Part shown: one piece after another, positions 22,701 to 35,197 of the stretch | How positions within the stretch are numbered: the first letter of the stretch is position 1 | How the letters are laid out: each line of letters begins with the position of its first letter | From: Dichomitus squalens LYAD-421 SS1 | Taxonomy: Eukaryota > Basidiomycota > Agaricomycetes > Polyporales > Polyporaceae | Assembly: GCF_000275845.1 (NCBI RefSeq) | Contig: NW_006766894.1 | Span: 676,103-740,102, forward strand | DNA length: 64,000 bases | Direction of reading: 5' to 3' | Program-made: the position numbers and the translations under genes | Notes under the pieces: model-generated | What the model was told of the DNA's origin: nothing | Database searches by the model: none | The model's input: only the letters and a program-made list of their open reading frames with translations

Positions 22701-25647
22701 TCAGGCGGCGATAAAGTATATGCTACGTGTCCCGCAGACCATACCGGACGCTTCATAGCCAAAAGTAGGCCCTTCTCGTCCACGTCCCTGACATCCGACC
22801 GGAGGAAGTGCTTGAGGGAGGGATACAAAATACACCATACGTCACTGAGAGGCAGGTGCTTTGCAGCGGAGGCGATGAATGCCGCAGCACCTTCAATTCA
22901 CACATGTGAGCAGGCGTATGACCGGCCAGCAGTCACCGGCAGTATGTGTGCAGCACACACCTTCCCGTATCCAGATATTGGGGTGATAGAGGAAACCAAG
23001 GGTAGCGCTCATGAGTTCCCAAATCCGCATTTTCTGGAACAGCCCCAGTTCGCAGAGATTGGTTAACGATGCCAGGACCTTCGCGACCACGGTCTCCTCC
23101 ACGTCTAACAATTGATATCTAGTCAGCATGACTCCACCCGGAGATCACTCGAAAAGTAACCATACCGGAGAGTGCTTGAATCATCAAGGGGAGGATGTAC
23201 TCCTCCAGACTCCGCCCGCCCGCGCAGGCTGCGACGTCAACAATGCTGTCAAAAAACGCATACCGGAGCAACCAGTCGCGATCGTTGAGGTACGTGATCA
23301 TATGGCTGAGCAAAACGTCATTCGTCTTTTGCCGACCAAGGAAGATGCACAGCGAGGAGATGTTGTGCAGGACTGCGCGCTTGACAACGCTGGACGGGTC
23401 CACAAGCAGTGTCGAAAGATGCTCCTGGATACTGTTCTGGAGATCAGCCATACTCGCATCATATGACACCTATGAGTGTTCATGAGCAGACAATCGCCCG
23501 CACGTTCCACAATCCACATACCTCGAAGTGCGCCTCGTCGTATTCCTGCGTATCCGGCGAAAGCTTGTACGTCCCGTGCGCCTTCAGCGCCTGGCCCATC
23601 TCCAGATAATGCACCGCAGTATTCGCGAGCGGAACGATGATCTGCGCATACATGCACCGCACGAGCACCTCCGGGTCCCGCACAAGGTGCGCTATCGCCG
23701 GAATGATGTATTCAGGGAACATTGCGGCGTTCGAAGGGGCGATCACTGTCACGAGCATGAGGACTTGCATCAACGTGCGCAGCGCGGCTGCGCGGACTAT
23801 TGCGGCGTCGTCGTGGAGGAGGTCGACTATGTACGGGACCATGCGGTCGAGTTTCGCCTCGTCGGTGAGGTGCGAAGACAGCGCGAGGAAGACGTCGAGC
23901 GCGCGAACTTTGGAGCTTGGGAGATAGCAATTACGAATGTTCGCGCAGACGAGGGAGAGAATGATGAGCGCGGGACCATCTGTATGATGCGTTAGGGAAG
24001 AGTAAAGCATGAATGAACCACCAAGCCTACCTTCGGCTGCTGCACGCTTGCCCGCAGACCACGCGCTGTGCAGCTTGCTCTCGCGATTTGGAATGTTCAG
24101 CTCAACCGGAAGCACGTCCTATTGTGAAGTCAGGACACCTGATGGCTATAGGCCAACGCAGACACTTACATGAAAAGGTCGCGAGGACATCGGCTGTGGC
24201 GCATAGTCGATCTTCACATCCATCACCGTCTCCTCGATAGCCTCGTTGATGAGATATGGTTCCACGCTCTCGTAGTCCGCCCATATTCGCTCCATACGAT
24301 GGTCAGAATCACTCGGAAGCGGGTCATTGGGCAGCTCCCCATTCAGGTTCGCACTAGCGGACGCGTTGGGACCTGCACCTTTGTGGGCAGACACGGTCGT
24401 ACTCGCAGGGATGGTGGAAGGCGTGGCGGCCGCGGAGAACAGGGAAGGGGAGTTGACCTCGTTCACGGTGGAGACATAGTTGTGCAAAAACGAATAGAAG
24501 CTCTCCGGGAAGACGGTCCCTCGCGACGTGTGCAGCAGCGTGTCGAAGGTCGGTCGTGAGTTGGGGTCAATGGCAATCATTTGTTTGATGAGTTGCTGTC
24601 GATAGTCAGCCAAACATACGCGCAACGAAGGGGAGAATGCACATACCCTCACGCCGTCGTCCTCCACCGCGCCGAGCTGCGTGTCTACTTTTAGCTCTCC
24701 CTCCCGGAATTTGAACAGCTCGCTCAGCGTGAACAGCGGCTTGCCCTCCAAGAACAGCTCCGCGATCACACACCCCACGCTAAAGCAGTCCATCGCCTCC
24801 GTGACCCTCCCGTCCCGCTTCCCCTCGCTGTCCTCCATCGCCAGCCTCGACTTCTTCGCGCTGATGTCCGGGTTCTCGCTCGCGGTGTAGAACCGCTCGG
24901 GCGCGATGTAGCACGAGCGGCGGCCCGACGTGTCGAAGAAGAACGAGAAGTCGGATGGGTCGTCGAGGGGCAGATATGTGGGCTTGTACGACGCGAAGTC
25001 GGAGACGTAGACCCAGTTCCAGGAGGTAACGAGGATGTTCTCGGACTTGATGTCCCCGTGCGAGACCTTGCGGTTGCGCGCGTCGCGGAGGGCGTTGAGG
25101 ATCTGGAACGCGATCCATTTCTTCTCGACGAGGCTGAGGAACGGGCGCGTGCTGGACAACGATGCATGGTTGGAGGCGTGCTGTGGTCCGCAAGGTATCG
25201 AGGCGCTCACCTTATCCTGTCGTACAGGTTGCTTGCGACCCATTGCCTGATGATATAGCCCGCCTTGTCCGTCTCGACGAAGGACTGGTAGCCATACACG
25301 TTCGGTAGCTCCGCAAGGGCTTCTCGCTCAACTGCACGCTCATGAGTCCCAGCCAGTCCAAGCCAGGATATACACACGCACTCTTCAGCCTCCTATGATA
25401 CTTGCGCAAGCTCATCCCCGGGTCCGGCTTGATGAATATCTTGACCACCAAGAACCCATTCTTGTGCCGGCACTTGACCGTCTTCAAGAACCGCGCGGAG
25501 CCCAAGCTATACACGTCTGTAGGTGCCACTCGGGCCACAATTGACAGAAGATACGCACCTCCGCTCGTACACGACGTCTCCTCCGAGTTCGGCCACAAAC
25601 GAGTCCAGTGCGCCGCTCGTGCGCGTCAAGGATTGCGCGTTCCCCAT
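19783..25647 (-). CDS. VPS15: Vps15-type regulatory protein kinase of the Vps34 PI3-kinase complex
   Basis: Pseudokinase-like scaffold of the Vps34 lipid kinase complex, used in autophagy and endosomal sorting on endomembranes. The start MGNAQSLTRTSGALDSFV at 25645-25647 has Gly2 for N-myristoylation, as in the family. Order: kinase domain with VKIFIKPD, catalytic loop HGDIKSEN, DFA in place of DFG, and SCYIAPERF; a HEAT-repeat region (SSKVRALDVFLALSSHL, PEYIIPAIAHLVRDPEV, YLNDRDWLLRYAFFDSI); a Ser/Pro-rich linker; then C-terminal WD40 repeats (HSDAVTGIAVSPDHMFFVSS, DDKTVKVWDTARLE, SRGFIVTGSEDCRLRFWDLA). It ends GVIKVWRVESFDQ-stop. About ten introns; roughly 1,500 residues. All domains are present in one orientation with no lesion found, so the call is firm. 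Confidence 0.95.
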
Positions 25648-26333
25648 GTCGTTCGTATGTGCGCGTCCTCAGTCGTACCGGTCTAGCAGATGGTCATGAA
25701 GCGAGTGTCGGGGTATAGCAAGAGTCTGAGATAGGTGACACGCTGAGTGCCGCCGACACAGCTGCCGCTGGAAGCTACGCTCGCGGGACCGCGGTCGGCG
25801 ACAGTGGCGATCAGAGCGCCCGGCCGTCGCCGAAGGGTGCTTCAACGCAGACACGGTCCGAATATGTCGGAGTCAGATATTTAGACTGGGATAGTTCACG
25901 AAATTATGGGCTTGCGGTTTCGTACAAACATCACTAGGAACATATGCATATAGATATAGCACAGAGCGGAGAGTGTACATATTAGGGCAGAAGGGTTATA
26001 CGGATACGTACGTAGGTGCTAACCGTACCCAAAGGAGAGTATAGCTACAAGGTGATACTCAGCGAGTAATAACGTTATGTGACATGCATGCGGGGGAACC
26101 TGGAACCATAACGCGAATGCGTCCAGACGACCATCTATCGGAGAGTGACGCATCCAAAGTCCCAATGGGCCGAACAAAAGGGGTCAAACAACAGAAAGAG
26201 GCACAACGACAGAACGGGGCGTGAGGCGATGCAAGTCACGGAAAGCACGACGACAGGGACAAGGTGACGAGACAACGGGATGTGGTGGCGTAACGTCAAC
26301 GATCGCATGAAGACGACGGGGATGACTCCAACC
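25648..26333. other. Intergenic, no supported gene
   Basis: Promoter side of VPS15 and 3' flank of the small heat-shock gene. Nothing further recognised. Confidence 0.55.
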
Positions 26334-27069
26334 CTAGAGGGTGGCATGAGGGGAAACGTTCGCCGAACTGCCTGCAGCCGCAGTGGAGGGGGGGTTGCGG
26401 GGCCACTGGATTGTAAGCATGCCCTCCACGAGGGAACTGCGGATATCACTGGCCTGATAGGGCACCTGTCAGCAATCGGGGAATCAGCATGACTGGAGGA
26501 AAACTCACGTTGACCCCAACAGGCAAGTCAATCTCGCGCCTGAACTTGCCATATTTGAGCTCCTGCACGGGATACAGCGGTTGTGGCGTAGACGTCTCAG
26601 GTTCGGAAGACGCGTTTTGCGTCGGCTCCGAACAGAGAGGATGCGTGTTTGGATTGGTTATGGAATGGTCCCCATGCAGGTACGGCCCAGGTCGGTTTCC
26701 TTCGACGATAAGGCGGCCACCCTCTATGCGTACAGAGAGCTGCTCGGGTTTCATGCCCGGGACCTCTAGCATTGCGGTGATATGCGTGTTCGCAGGGTCG
26801 TCGCATAGATCCATCCTGAAGGACAAGTAAGCCGGCTGAAGTGGCGTGAAAGTCAGCATAAAGTCGTACCTAGGCATGTAGAACCTCGCCTTCTGCTGCG
26901 ACAGCTTGCGCTTTTTCAGCAGCTCGATGTATGCTCTCGCGAGCATACGGTCTATATGGCGAAAGCGCGGATCCTCCTGTTGCGCCTGCTGCATCTTCCG
27001 GGCCTTGATGGAGGGATGACGTGAATTGCTGTTGAAAGTCGGGTGAATGGAAGTGTACTGAGGAGACAT
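26334..27069 (-). CDS. Small heat-shock protein (Hsp20/alpha-crystallin family)
   Basis: ATP-independent chaperone. Exon 1 runs from MSPQYTSIHPTFNSNS. The alpha-crystallin domain is ITAMLEVPGMKPEQLSVRIE, then GGRLIVEGNR and YGKFRREIDLPVGVN, interrupted by a Ser/Thr/Pro-rich loop of about 45 residues. A short intron (GTGAGT donor after VGVN, CAG acceptor) leads to ASDIRSSLVEGMLTIQWPRN, the last strand of the domain, and a tail ending SPHATL-stop at 26334-26336. Length is about 225 residues. A TATATAAG box lies about 50 bp upstream on the coding strand. A second member lies at 36999-37789. Confidence 0.9.
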
Positions 27070-27118
27070 GGGAGGAAAAGCGCGGCGGGATCCTTACGGA
27101 GGAGGCGCCATCCGCGTG

Positions 27119-27127
27119 GCTTATATA
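27119..27127 (-). promoter_or_regulatory. TATA box of Hsp20 gene 1
   Basis: Reads TATATAAG on the minus strand about 50 bp before the ATG at 27069. The distance is short but plausible for a heat-shock gene with a short leader. I did not find a convincing array of heat-shock elements. Confidence 0.5.
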
Positions 27128-29417
27128 CCGTCGGTGACTCGATTCTTTTTTGCAGATCGGGAACTAGCTTGCCCCACAACGGGACGCTTGCCAACTTGGG
27201 GCCGTGCTCCACAAGCCCTGCAAAACCTGCCAACTCCTCGGGTGAATGTGGTGATGACTCGACCCGGAACAGAGCATTATGCGACAAAAACGACAGCTCC
27301 GAGAACTGCCTTCCAAAGCTCGAACTCAAGTCATGGACGGCATTCCGGTATGTTTTACTATGCCGTCGTGGATGATGAAGCAGGCCTTTGCTGTAGCGGT
27401 CATGAGCAGACGGAGGTGAGTAAGGACCGTCCAGATCCGGTGCACCGCCCGGCGTCACTGTACCCCGCATGTCATGCTGTGCAGCTCTGGCGCTTTCGGG
27501 GGCTGCCGCGTCCAGCACTCGAGCGCCCGAGATACTTCGCACCGCTTCCTGCTGCGCGGCCAACCCAGTGATACAGCTTTTCTTGTGCTTCTCGCGAGGG
27601 TCTAACTCATACAACCAAGGCTGATTTACTATTGTCGACGTCGAGAGGGCTTTTTTTTCCGCGTAGTATGGCGGTGACTGTCCGGCTGACGAGACAATTG
27701 CTCGGTCAGCAGCCGAAAGTATGATATGAAATGGCTCGTCAAACGAAAGTCAAACTCCGGAAACGCCTCGTACGCTCACGGGAAGATGACGCAAGACACA
27801 TCAAGTCAAGCACTTTGAGGTCGATGAGCCCATTTTCGGAGCCGGAAACACGCGGTGCATAGCAAACCCTCATATGCCGCAGACCTCCGACTGGAACACG
27901 TACGGTATAATGTGTAGTTTACCACACTGTGCATTGACCGCGTCAGCTGTACGGCTTGTGGGCCCGTTGACGCCATGTCAATACGGGATCGGACTGCTAA
28001 CCTATCGGTCCATTTCGTATATGCGCAGCATGGTATCTCCGTATTCCGCAAGCCCAAGTCCAAGCCGGATAGTATCGTACGTGGACCCTCTACGTATGCC
28101 GGACGGCAGCGGCTGGAGTGAGATACCTTTCCTCAAATGCCCAGCTCAGTCCACCATGGTATGTCCACAATACTCTGCGCTCGGTTGGACTTCAGCTGAT
28201 TCCTGCATGGAAGTCCACGTCTATTGCCGAGTACATATGGACACTAGAGGCTGTACTCACAAACCCATCGCTCCGACTCTGACGGCCGAAGCCTACTATT
28301 GTTCTTGAATTCTATACTAACAAGCGCTAAACTAGAATCGGACATTGTGATTGGTTTAGACGAGGCTCCTCTTCACCGCCACCTTGTCGTTGACAGGCCA
28401 TAGCAGGCGCTCCTTCCTTCGTCCTTGCAATACCCCAAAACTTCGGAATCAGCTTCTGCGTGTGAACAGAACTCGGCTGCGGTACAGCACGTCAATTGAT
28501 ATTCACGCCTTCGGTGAGTCGTTCACCTACACATCTCAAGACAAGTCTACAATGCGAAGAAATCTCGAGTCATGGACCATGTGTGACACCCCGTTCTGCT
28601 GGGCCAGCATGCGTCGTGGTTTCATTGCGTGACTCGAACAGCATGCTGCTGGGGCACCCAAGGCTCTCCAGGTCTTTGCGTGGGGGTAAGCGCAAATTTT
28701 TGAGTATCTGGCAATAGGACGCATGATACATAGCCTTGGATACGACCTCCCAGAACATGGCCTCAACCTGCAATGCCTTGCGGCATACGTGTGTCAAATG
28801 GTACTGTCCGCTCTATATAGATATACACCAGCACTGACAATCATGTGCGTCAGTGTGCGCTGATTCAGTATATAGTTTACCTGGGCGTAATCAAGTGGTG
28901 TTCAGCCTTGTGTAATGTCGCCTGCAGTTCTCAGAAGTAACAGGCAACGATAGAGCATGTCCCTTCCGCCAGTGAACTGAGTGGACCGACGTGCACACGC
29001 GAGCTTCCTCCACGCAGATAACGCTGAAGAGAGGCACCTGATCCAGAGCTAGATATGTACGCTACTAAAGACAGCACACGCGTGTCATATGTACATGTTT
29101 CGCGAGCAGAGACTAAACAACAGATTTACGTATTTTGAACAGCTAACACTTCTGAAACTGTAATTATAACAGTACATATATGTATTCACAGGACTGCCTG
29201 GTGGCAACGATTAGCCGGAATGGCCAAAGAGGCCGGAGACAAAATCGACACAGCTCATAAGTTACAAGGAACGTGTACAATATGTAACTCCAAACCTTGC
29301 GAATATCAGTCCAAAGGAAACATAGGGGCGAACACTGATTATCGAATACGTTGCGAGCGGATATCCAGACCGTCCTCGTCCAGAACCTCCCGAGTCCGGC
29401 AGCTCCTCGGCAGGAGC
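27128..29417. other. Gene-poor spacer, about 2.3 kb
   Basis: No supported gene. A minus-strand open stretch of about 50 codons near 28030-28190 (includes GSTYDTIRLGLGLAEYGDTM) looks somewhat protein-like but matches no family I know. AT content rises near 29040-29210. No transposon termini seen. Confidence 0.45.
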
Positions 29418-31518
29418 TTAGTGGTCGCTAAGCGAGAGCGCATCGTACGTGGGACAAAGAGCGGACCAGTCGGCGGGGACAGGGTTGGCCGACGCGATGT
29501 CGGGAAGATCCTCGGCCAGGACGACGGCGAATCCGGCGTCGAGGTGGAAGTCGATGTGGCAGTGGAGGAACCACGGGCCTGGGTTGTCTGTCTGGAAGCG
29601 TATCGTAACGTTGTCGGAACTACTGGTCCCCGTCGAGACGGTGTCACGCCAGACGGGATTGTCGTAGTTGTACTCGGACGAGCCGGCGCTGCGGACTACA
29701 GCGAAAGCATGCTGCGGATAACGATAACATCGTGGAAAATCTAAGTGATTGAATCACGAAGGCGAATGACGTAGCGAGACTTACACCGTGCAAGTGGAAC
29801 GGATGGGGGTTACCGACAGCATTGGCCGCGGCGGGGAAGTTAATCTCGATAGACGAGTTGATCGGAAGCTCGTAGATGCTGCCGGACGGCAGGAGGCTCT
29901 GTGCGGACTGTGCGCCACTCAGAATTTGAAGCAAGACAGGAACTGTGGGAGGAATGAAGGTGGCATTGTTTATAAAGAAATTCGTGCCATTGAAACTGAA
30001 GTCCATCTGGATTGGCTTGTTGACACCGCCTGCGGTATGGTTGCCCGGCTGAGACACCCATTCAGTTATGGTACTGTCAGGAATGGCGCTCCAGGAACAG
30101 TAGGGGCTTACCGTCTTCCTCGGTACGAATGGGTGGAGTTGAGTCTCCTGTAGGAGGTTCTGAGTGGTCTGCTGGGACGTCGTAGGATCAACTGCTGGCG
30201 CCCCGACGTAGCGCAAGATGGCGGAGTTGAAGCCGTCTGTGAAGCCGACGACTGAACCGATGTTCGGATTGGCTCTGATCCAGTAGTTGTCCACGGACTG
30301 GTTCGCTGTAAGCTAGGTGAGGTACACTTTTGAGCTTGGTTCAGACTGAACTTGACGAAAGAGTACTTACAACGAATGAATAACGCTGGGCGGCAAAGAT
30401 CTGTATCGTGTTGACGGTGACCGGCTGGGTCTCAATCCCATCGGCCTCGATGACGGTCAGGTTGTGGCCGTCAATACTGAACATGTAGTTCGGGTCGCAT
30501 GACATCGACACTAGGCGGAATCGGTAGCTATGAGCACATGGTCAGCCTTATTTACGGTCCATCATCTCGAGATATACCTACCGCTTGCCCTGGGTAACGT
30601 TGACCACTGCGAGTTGGTTGTTCGGGTTGTTGAGGCTACGACCGAGACCATTGATGAGAGTCGAGTTCGGGCCCGGTCTGTATGTCGCAGTACATGAGCG
30701 TGATATTCTGACCATTATGAAACAGATGTACTCACGGGAAGCGCGGGCCGAGGTGCGCGGCTCGTTGGTACCAGTCCGCGAGGGTGATCACAGTCGAGTC
30801 TATTAGACTACGTGAGCGCCAGGAGAAGCCGTGTCGGCAGTCGTCTAGTCCTTAGCGACCTACCATTGTCAACGTCGTAGAGGTGGGCGAGAGGGTCATG
30901 AGGATCATAGATGACGAGCGGGCCTCTCAAGCCATCGCAATACTGAGTAGTGAGATGGCTATGGTACCAGAAGGTGCCTACGTGAACGGAAGTTAGTCGT
31001 GTAAATCATAGAGCGAGGGCAACCTTACCAGCTTGATCAGGGACCGTGAAGTCGTACAGGAACGAGTTGCCGCTAGCGATCGGGCACTGGGTGACAAATG
31101 CAGGACCATCTGCCCAGTTTGTACCATGCTGAAAGATGCCGTGCCAGTGCTAGTAAACAGCATGGTATGAGCACTACGAATAAGGCGACAAAGAGTTTCC
31201 GTACAATACTTGTAGTCTTGTTCATGGTATGGTTCGTCATCTGGTCGATGACATTGAGCTTGAAATGATCACCCTGTTCACCAGAACGGCGTTAGTAAGG
31301 TTTTAATTACTGAAATATCACGTTACAAGACAGACCTTGTGACCGGTAATGAGGGGCGCAGGGAAGACACCATTGACCACAACGGCGGCACGAGTGAAGC
31401 CGTCTGGAGCTATGTTGGCGTCAGAGATGGTGAGGTCAGTAACGGGCCCAATGGCCGCATAGGCCGAAGCGGTGAACAGAATAGCGGTGTAACATAGCAG
31501 AGACCGGATTCCCGCCAT
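29418..31518 (-). CDS. Laccase (secreted multicopper oxidase)
   Basis: Blue copper phenol oxidase, secreted. It starts [21 protein letters not shown], a signal peptide with likely cleavage before AIGPVTDL. All four copper signatures are present: [16 protein letters not shown] (L1), [17 protein letters not shown] (L2), HPFHLHG (L3) and [15 protein letters not shown] then AVVLAED (L4). The residue ten positions after the T1 Cys is Phe, as in high-redox-potential mushroom laccases. N-glycosylation sequons are present (NNATF, NSSIE). It ends [13 protein letters not shown] at 29418-29420. About ten small introns; roughly 520 residues. I preferred ATG 31518 to ATG 31548 because it begins directly at a standard laccase signal peptide. 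Gene appears intact. Likely roles are lignin/phenol oxidation or pigment formation; the sequence does not decide. Confidence 0.95.
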
Positions 31519-31590
31519 GACGATCACTAGTAGAGAAAAGACTCGCAAATGAAGGGGTGGGGATGGGCTTTCACGAATCTCCCCCGCATC

Positions 31591-31600
31591 TCTTATACCC
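31591..31600 (-). promoter_or_regulatory. Probable TATA box of laccase gene
   Basis: GGGTATAAGA on the coding strand about 75 bp before the laccase ATG at 31518. Confidence 0.45.
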
Positions 31601-34600
31601 TACGAGCGATGTCGGGCGCGGCAGACGAAACATATCGAATCATGCCGCTCAGAGGGTGGCTGCTCCATGACGCTCGTCGACCGAGTCCTGTTGCGCCTAG
31701 TACTGCCATAGGCCTGGCAAATCGGCCGCCGCACCAATTCTGTCAGCCGGTGGTCGCGCGAATGCTACGGAGGGCGTGAGAGTTCGGCTTCACGACGGAC
31801 GTAGCAGTGTCTGGCATGAAACATTGACGTACCGTTGATAGACGTCAGAACTGCTCTTACCAACACACACCTCTAAAGCCGTCATGCCTGTCCCTCACTG
31901 TAAGCTATGTCCATAAGAGAGCACCTGTAATCTCCGTGAAGCTCACGGGCTCTCTTTCTGACAGGAAACGAGTCAAATGCAGGGAGCAGACTCGGGCTTT
32001 TCGAGTGCCGCAGACTCGCAGTGACGGGATGGCCAACGCTGACAAAGTCCATGATGGTTCCTAACAGAGACAATGTCAGCCCCTAGCGCAGTAGATATAC
32101 GTGAACCCATTCGGGGCCGGCGCACATTGTCACCACAGCAAGACGCGCATTATTCATTCTTGACGCATGCGGAGGCCACTGTCCGTGACGTGCTAGTGGC
32201 ACTGGCGGTGCTACATATTCGGCACATGAGATGAGACGTGAGAGCCGGCTGACTGGCTAAAAAGGCGCAATCTATGATTGTTGTGTTGGACAGATAGACG
32301 GTAAAGATACAGCACTCACTTGGCTCAATCTAGTGCAAACCCGGATCCTCTCAAACAAAAGTCGCGAACATACTAGCCAGGTACAGCATGATCCAACCCA
32401 CGCACATCCAGGGGACGGGTGGTCAAGAGAAAGTGGTAAAAAACCCATGCACTCTCAGATCAATTTAAGTTCACGGCGCAGTAGGCGTCACAGGTTTTTG
32501 CAACTATTATCAAGCCAATACCTGAGGTGTCCATAATGAGAATCGACCCAACAATCTGAATTGAGTTGAGCATTAGCCGGTTATAGGAGACACAGAATCG
32601 ATGATAGACCTCCCACTGTGAGCCTCCCTCACGAGAGATGGCGGGAGTTCATGTAAACCCACAAGACGTGCCCATAGAGTTGTCGATGCACGAAGGACCT
32701 TCATAAGCGACTGATCGAAGACCGCTTGAAGATGTCGGCGGTTCGCTGGCGGCCACTCTTCCGATCACCGCAACTCCTGGTAGATGTCGCAGCTTGAGCG
32801 TCCAAAGCTGCCGTGACTAGCAGGATTACGATCGGATAGGCGGAAACCAGCGTAGGTCAATGGGAGAACTTGGTAAAGATCCGCTAAGCGGTTGGGCCAC
32901 ACGGTTCGTCTCACAATACTGGGAGGTATTGACAGCAGCGCGATCGGCTCGGGGCCAGTGGCCAGATGGGTCGCAGAGAACGTATGCTAGGTTGACTGCG
33001 GGCACTATCGTGTGCCACCCGTGCGAAGAAGTATTGACGAGTCGATCAAATTGTGTGATGGGGTCTGGACAATTGCACAGACGACCTACCTGCCCTTCAT
33101 TGTAATGGTTACGGTGGGCAGTTCAGCTCCACCGAACACTAACTGAGAGAGTACTGGTCTAGGGAAAAGATCGGTGATAGTTGAACCCGACACTGCCCAC
33201 TTTTGACACTGCCGGAGACGGAGCTTGACGAGCACAAATTACGAAGCTTGCAGCCTAATAGGCATGTGGGCATGACATATACCAGTGAGTTGAGCAGAGG
33301 ATGGGGGTGCTCGCCTAAACTGCGCCGACAACAATCACTAGGATCAGGCTGCTGGCGGTCTGTATCCCTTGCGACTCTCCACTTCGCAGTGCAACGGCAG
33401 CGTAGCGTACAGTTGAAGCGCCGAAAATATTCCATATAACTTTGGATGATTAGATTCTTGCGTTCGCAGCACACCTCCGGCACAGTGCTTCACATGCTGG
33501 TAAGTTGAGTATTGAGGGAAATGGTACACCGTCTTCGTTGGAATGCTCCGACCGCCTTCGATCGGACGAGAATCAAAATCAGATGCCTCATACGTTCAAT
33601 ACAATGAGCAGGATACATACAAAGTTATGTACTGAGAAGGCTCCAGATGGTAGGTTCCATGCGCAATCCACGACGCTCGAACCCATTGAGTGCCACATTT
33701 GGTGCCTGTGTCGTCTGCAAACATGCGTATTGAGCGCGGCAGCTGTAGGGGACCATTGGCCCCACGCCACTATGGAACCTGGATGCTGACGGACTGGTCC
33801 ATGCGATCCTCGGTGCCTCTCGATTTCCCAGGGCCGGGATGGATCGCAACGCTCTATGCCTAAATTGGACGAGTCAGGAGCGCGCTCGTACAGCTCGTCT
33901 CAGATGAGGAACCTCAGTAAGACTGAGGCATTCCATTGCCTCCATTATGCAATGGAAGGACGTTAGTCGGCCCTAGCCTCATCTGAGCAAAGAACTCATA
34001 AGTTACGAGGATTATTTGAGGGTTAGGGAACAGGGAACTTGCTACCTGTTGAAAATAGACATGTCCGCATACACAAACAAGGCGGAGGGCCCTGAGCTCA
34101 ACACACCGTGCTCTCATGTACGACACGCCCAATACCTAGTATCAACTGGTTCAGCACGAAGATGCGCAACTGTGATGCAGTAGTACAACGACAAACAGGA
34201 TTGCATCGTCTTCCACCCACCCGATGATGTGTCCAGAATCGCGGAGCCCGCTTGAACCATGACAATGGTCCGTTGTTGATCGGATCTTGCTCGCCACATA
34301 CCACACGAGTACTCGCCCGGTCTCGACTCTCCCAAAAATACTGGAAGCGCGGCCAAACCCCTTGATACCGGGGGATGAGACACCGCCGACAACGTTCCAG
34401 TGGCAATGCTGCAAAATACCACTGGATATACACAAACCCAAGGGACATTGTCTAACAGCATAGCCCGCAGTTCTCCGCAGTGATCGTACATGGCGACGTC
34501 TTTTCAAGCCAAAGGATCTTTAGCGAGAATGATAATGATACGAAGGGTGTATGTACCCGACAGACTGCGTACTAATAACAGAGAAGCATAGCCAAACACT

Positions 34601-34767
34601 TGGGGCGCTCGCGGGGTGACTTGAGAAAGAGAGGAGTTATTGGCATGATTGCAGAGAGGCGGCTCAAGGTCGAGGCAGTCTCGCCTGCACGTGCACAGCG
34701 GTAAGATGCGACTTGCCGATATAGATGAGTGCTCGACTACATACCTCGTCCCAAGGTCGCAATCATC
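31601..34767. other. Gene-poor spacer, about 3.2 kb
   Basis: No gene supported. Around 34100-34510 three minus-strand frames are open for over 100 codons each, one with a hydrophobic stretch (VCVYPVVFCSIATGTLS), but none resembles a known family. Decayed coding sequence is possible. Confidence 0.45.
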
Positions 34768-34920
34768 AGGACTCCACGCTCAGTGCGCAACAGACGACCC
34801 GGGGGTATTCTTTTCGAGCTGACGAGCGTTGACAGCGACAAAGTGATACAGCACCACAGTCAGCATCGCTAGCGCTCCCAGCCCGTTCGCAAGGTTGTAC
34901 AAGGTGTTGTGGGAGATCAT
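34768..34920 (-). CDS. OST4: Oligosaccharyltransferase subunit Ost4 (mini-protein)
   Basis: Small single-pass ER membrane subunit of the N-glycosylation oligosaccharyltransferase, which helps hold Stt3 and Ost3/6. The 50-codon frame begins MISHNTLYNLANGLGALAML and continues TVVLYHFVAVNARQLEK. Family members have the same plan: a short start M-I-(S/T)-x-x-x-L, one membrane helix, then V-x-Y-H-(Y/F)-V-A-V-N. The last residues after KNTP are unlike the family and could reflect an unseen intron; the in-frame TGA is at 34768-34770. It is too short for usual ORF cut-offs. It is divergent from QCR8 with 277 bp between start codons. Confidence 0.78.
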
Positions 34921-35197
34921 CTTGGTCCTATTGAACACAATTCGAATAACGAAGAGCAACGCCCAGAATGTCAGATATATATCCGTGTCAAGCGTGAGGA
35001 GAGCAGGATGAGTACAGACCTAAGTCTGACGTCGTGGTCGCCGCCAGCACGATTGTTTGCTGGTGTTTGGCGCGTGCAGCGTCGGGATGAGACTCAGCGC
35101 CTGCCCGAGCTCGCGAAACCTCCCGAACCCGTCGTTCAGCACCTCCCCACTCCCGTTTACCACTGCTTCCCGCGTGTAGAGCCAAAAGTCTGCGACA

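Noticed and set aside
26952..27614. 220-codon minus-strand frame overlapping the 5' end of Hsp20 gene 1
   Set aside because: Overlaps the true start and TATA box of the heat-shock gene in another frame and has no family features.
34098..34507. Three overlapping minus frames, one hydrophobic, considered as a membrane protein
   Set aside because: No frame shows a recognisable motif and no spliced model extends them.
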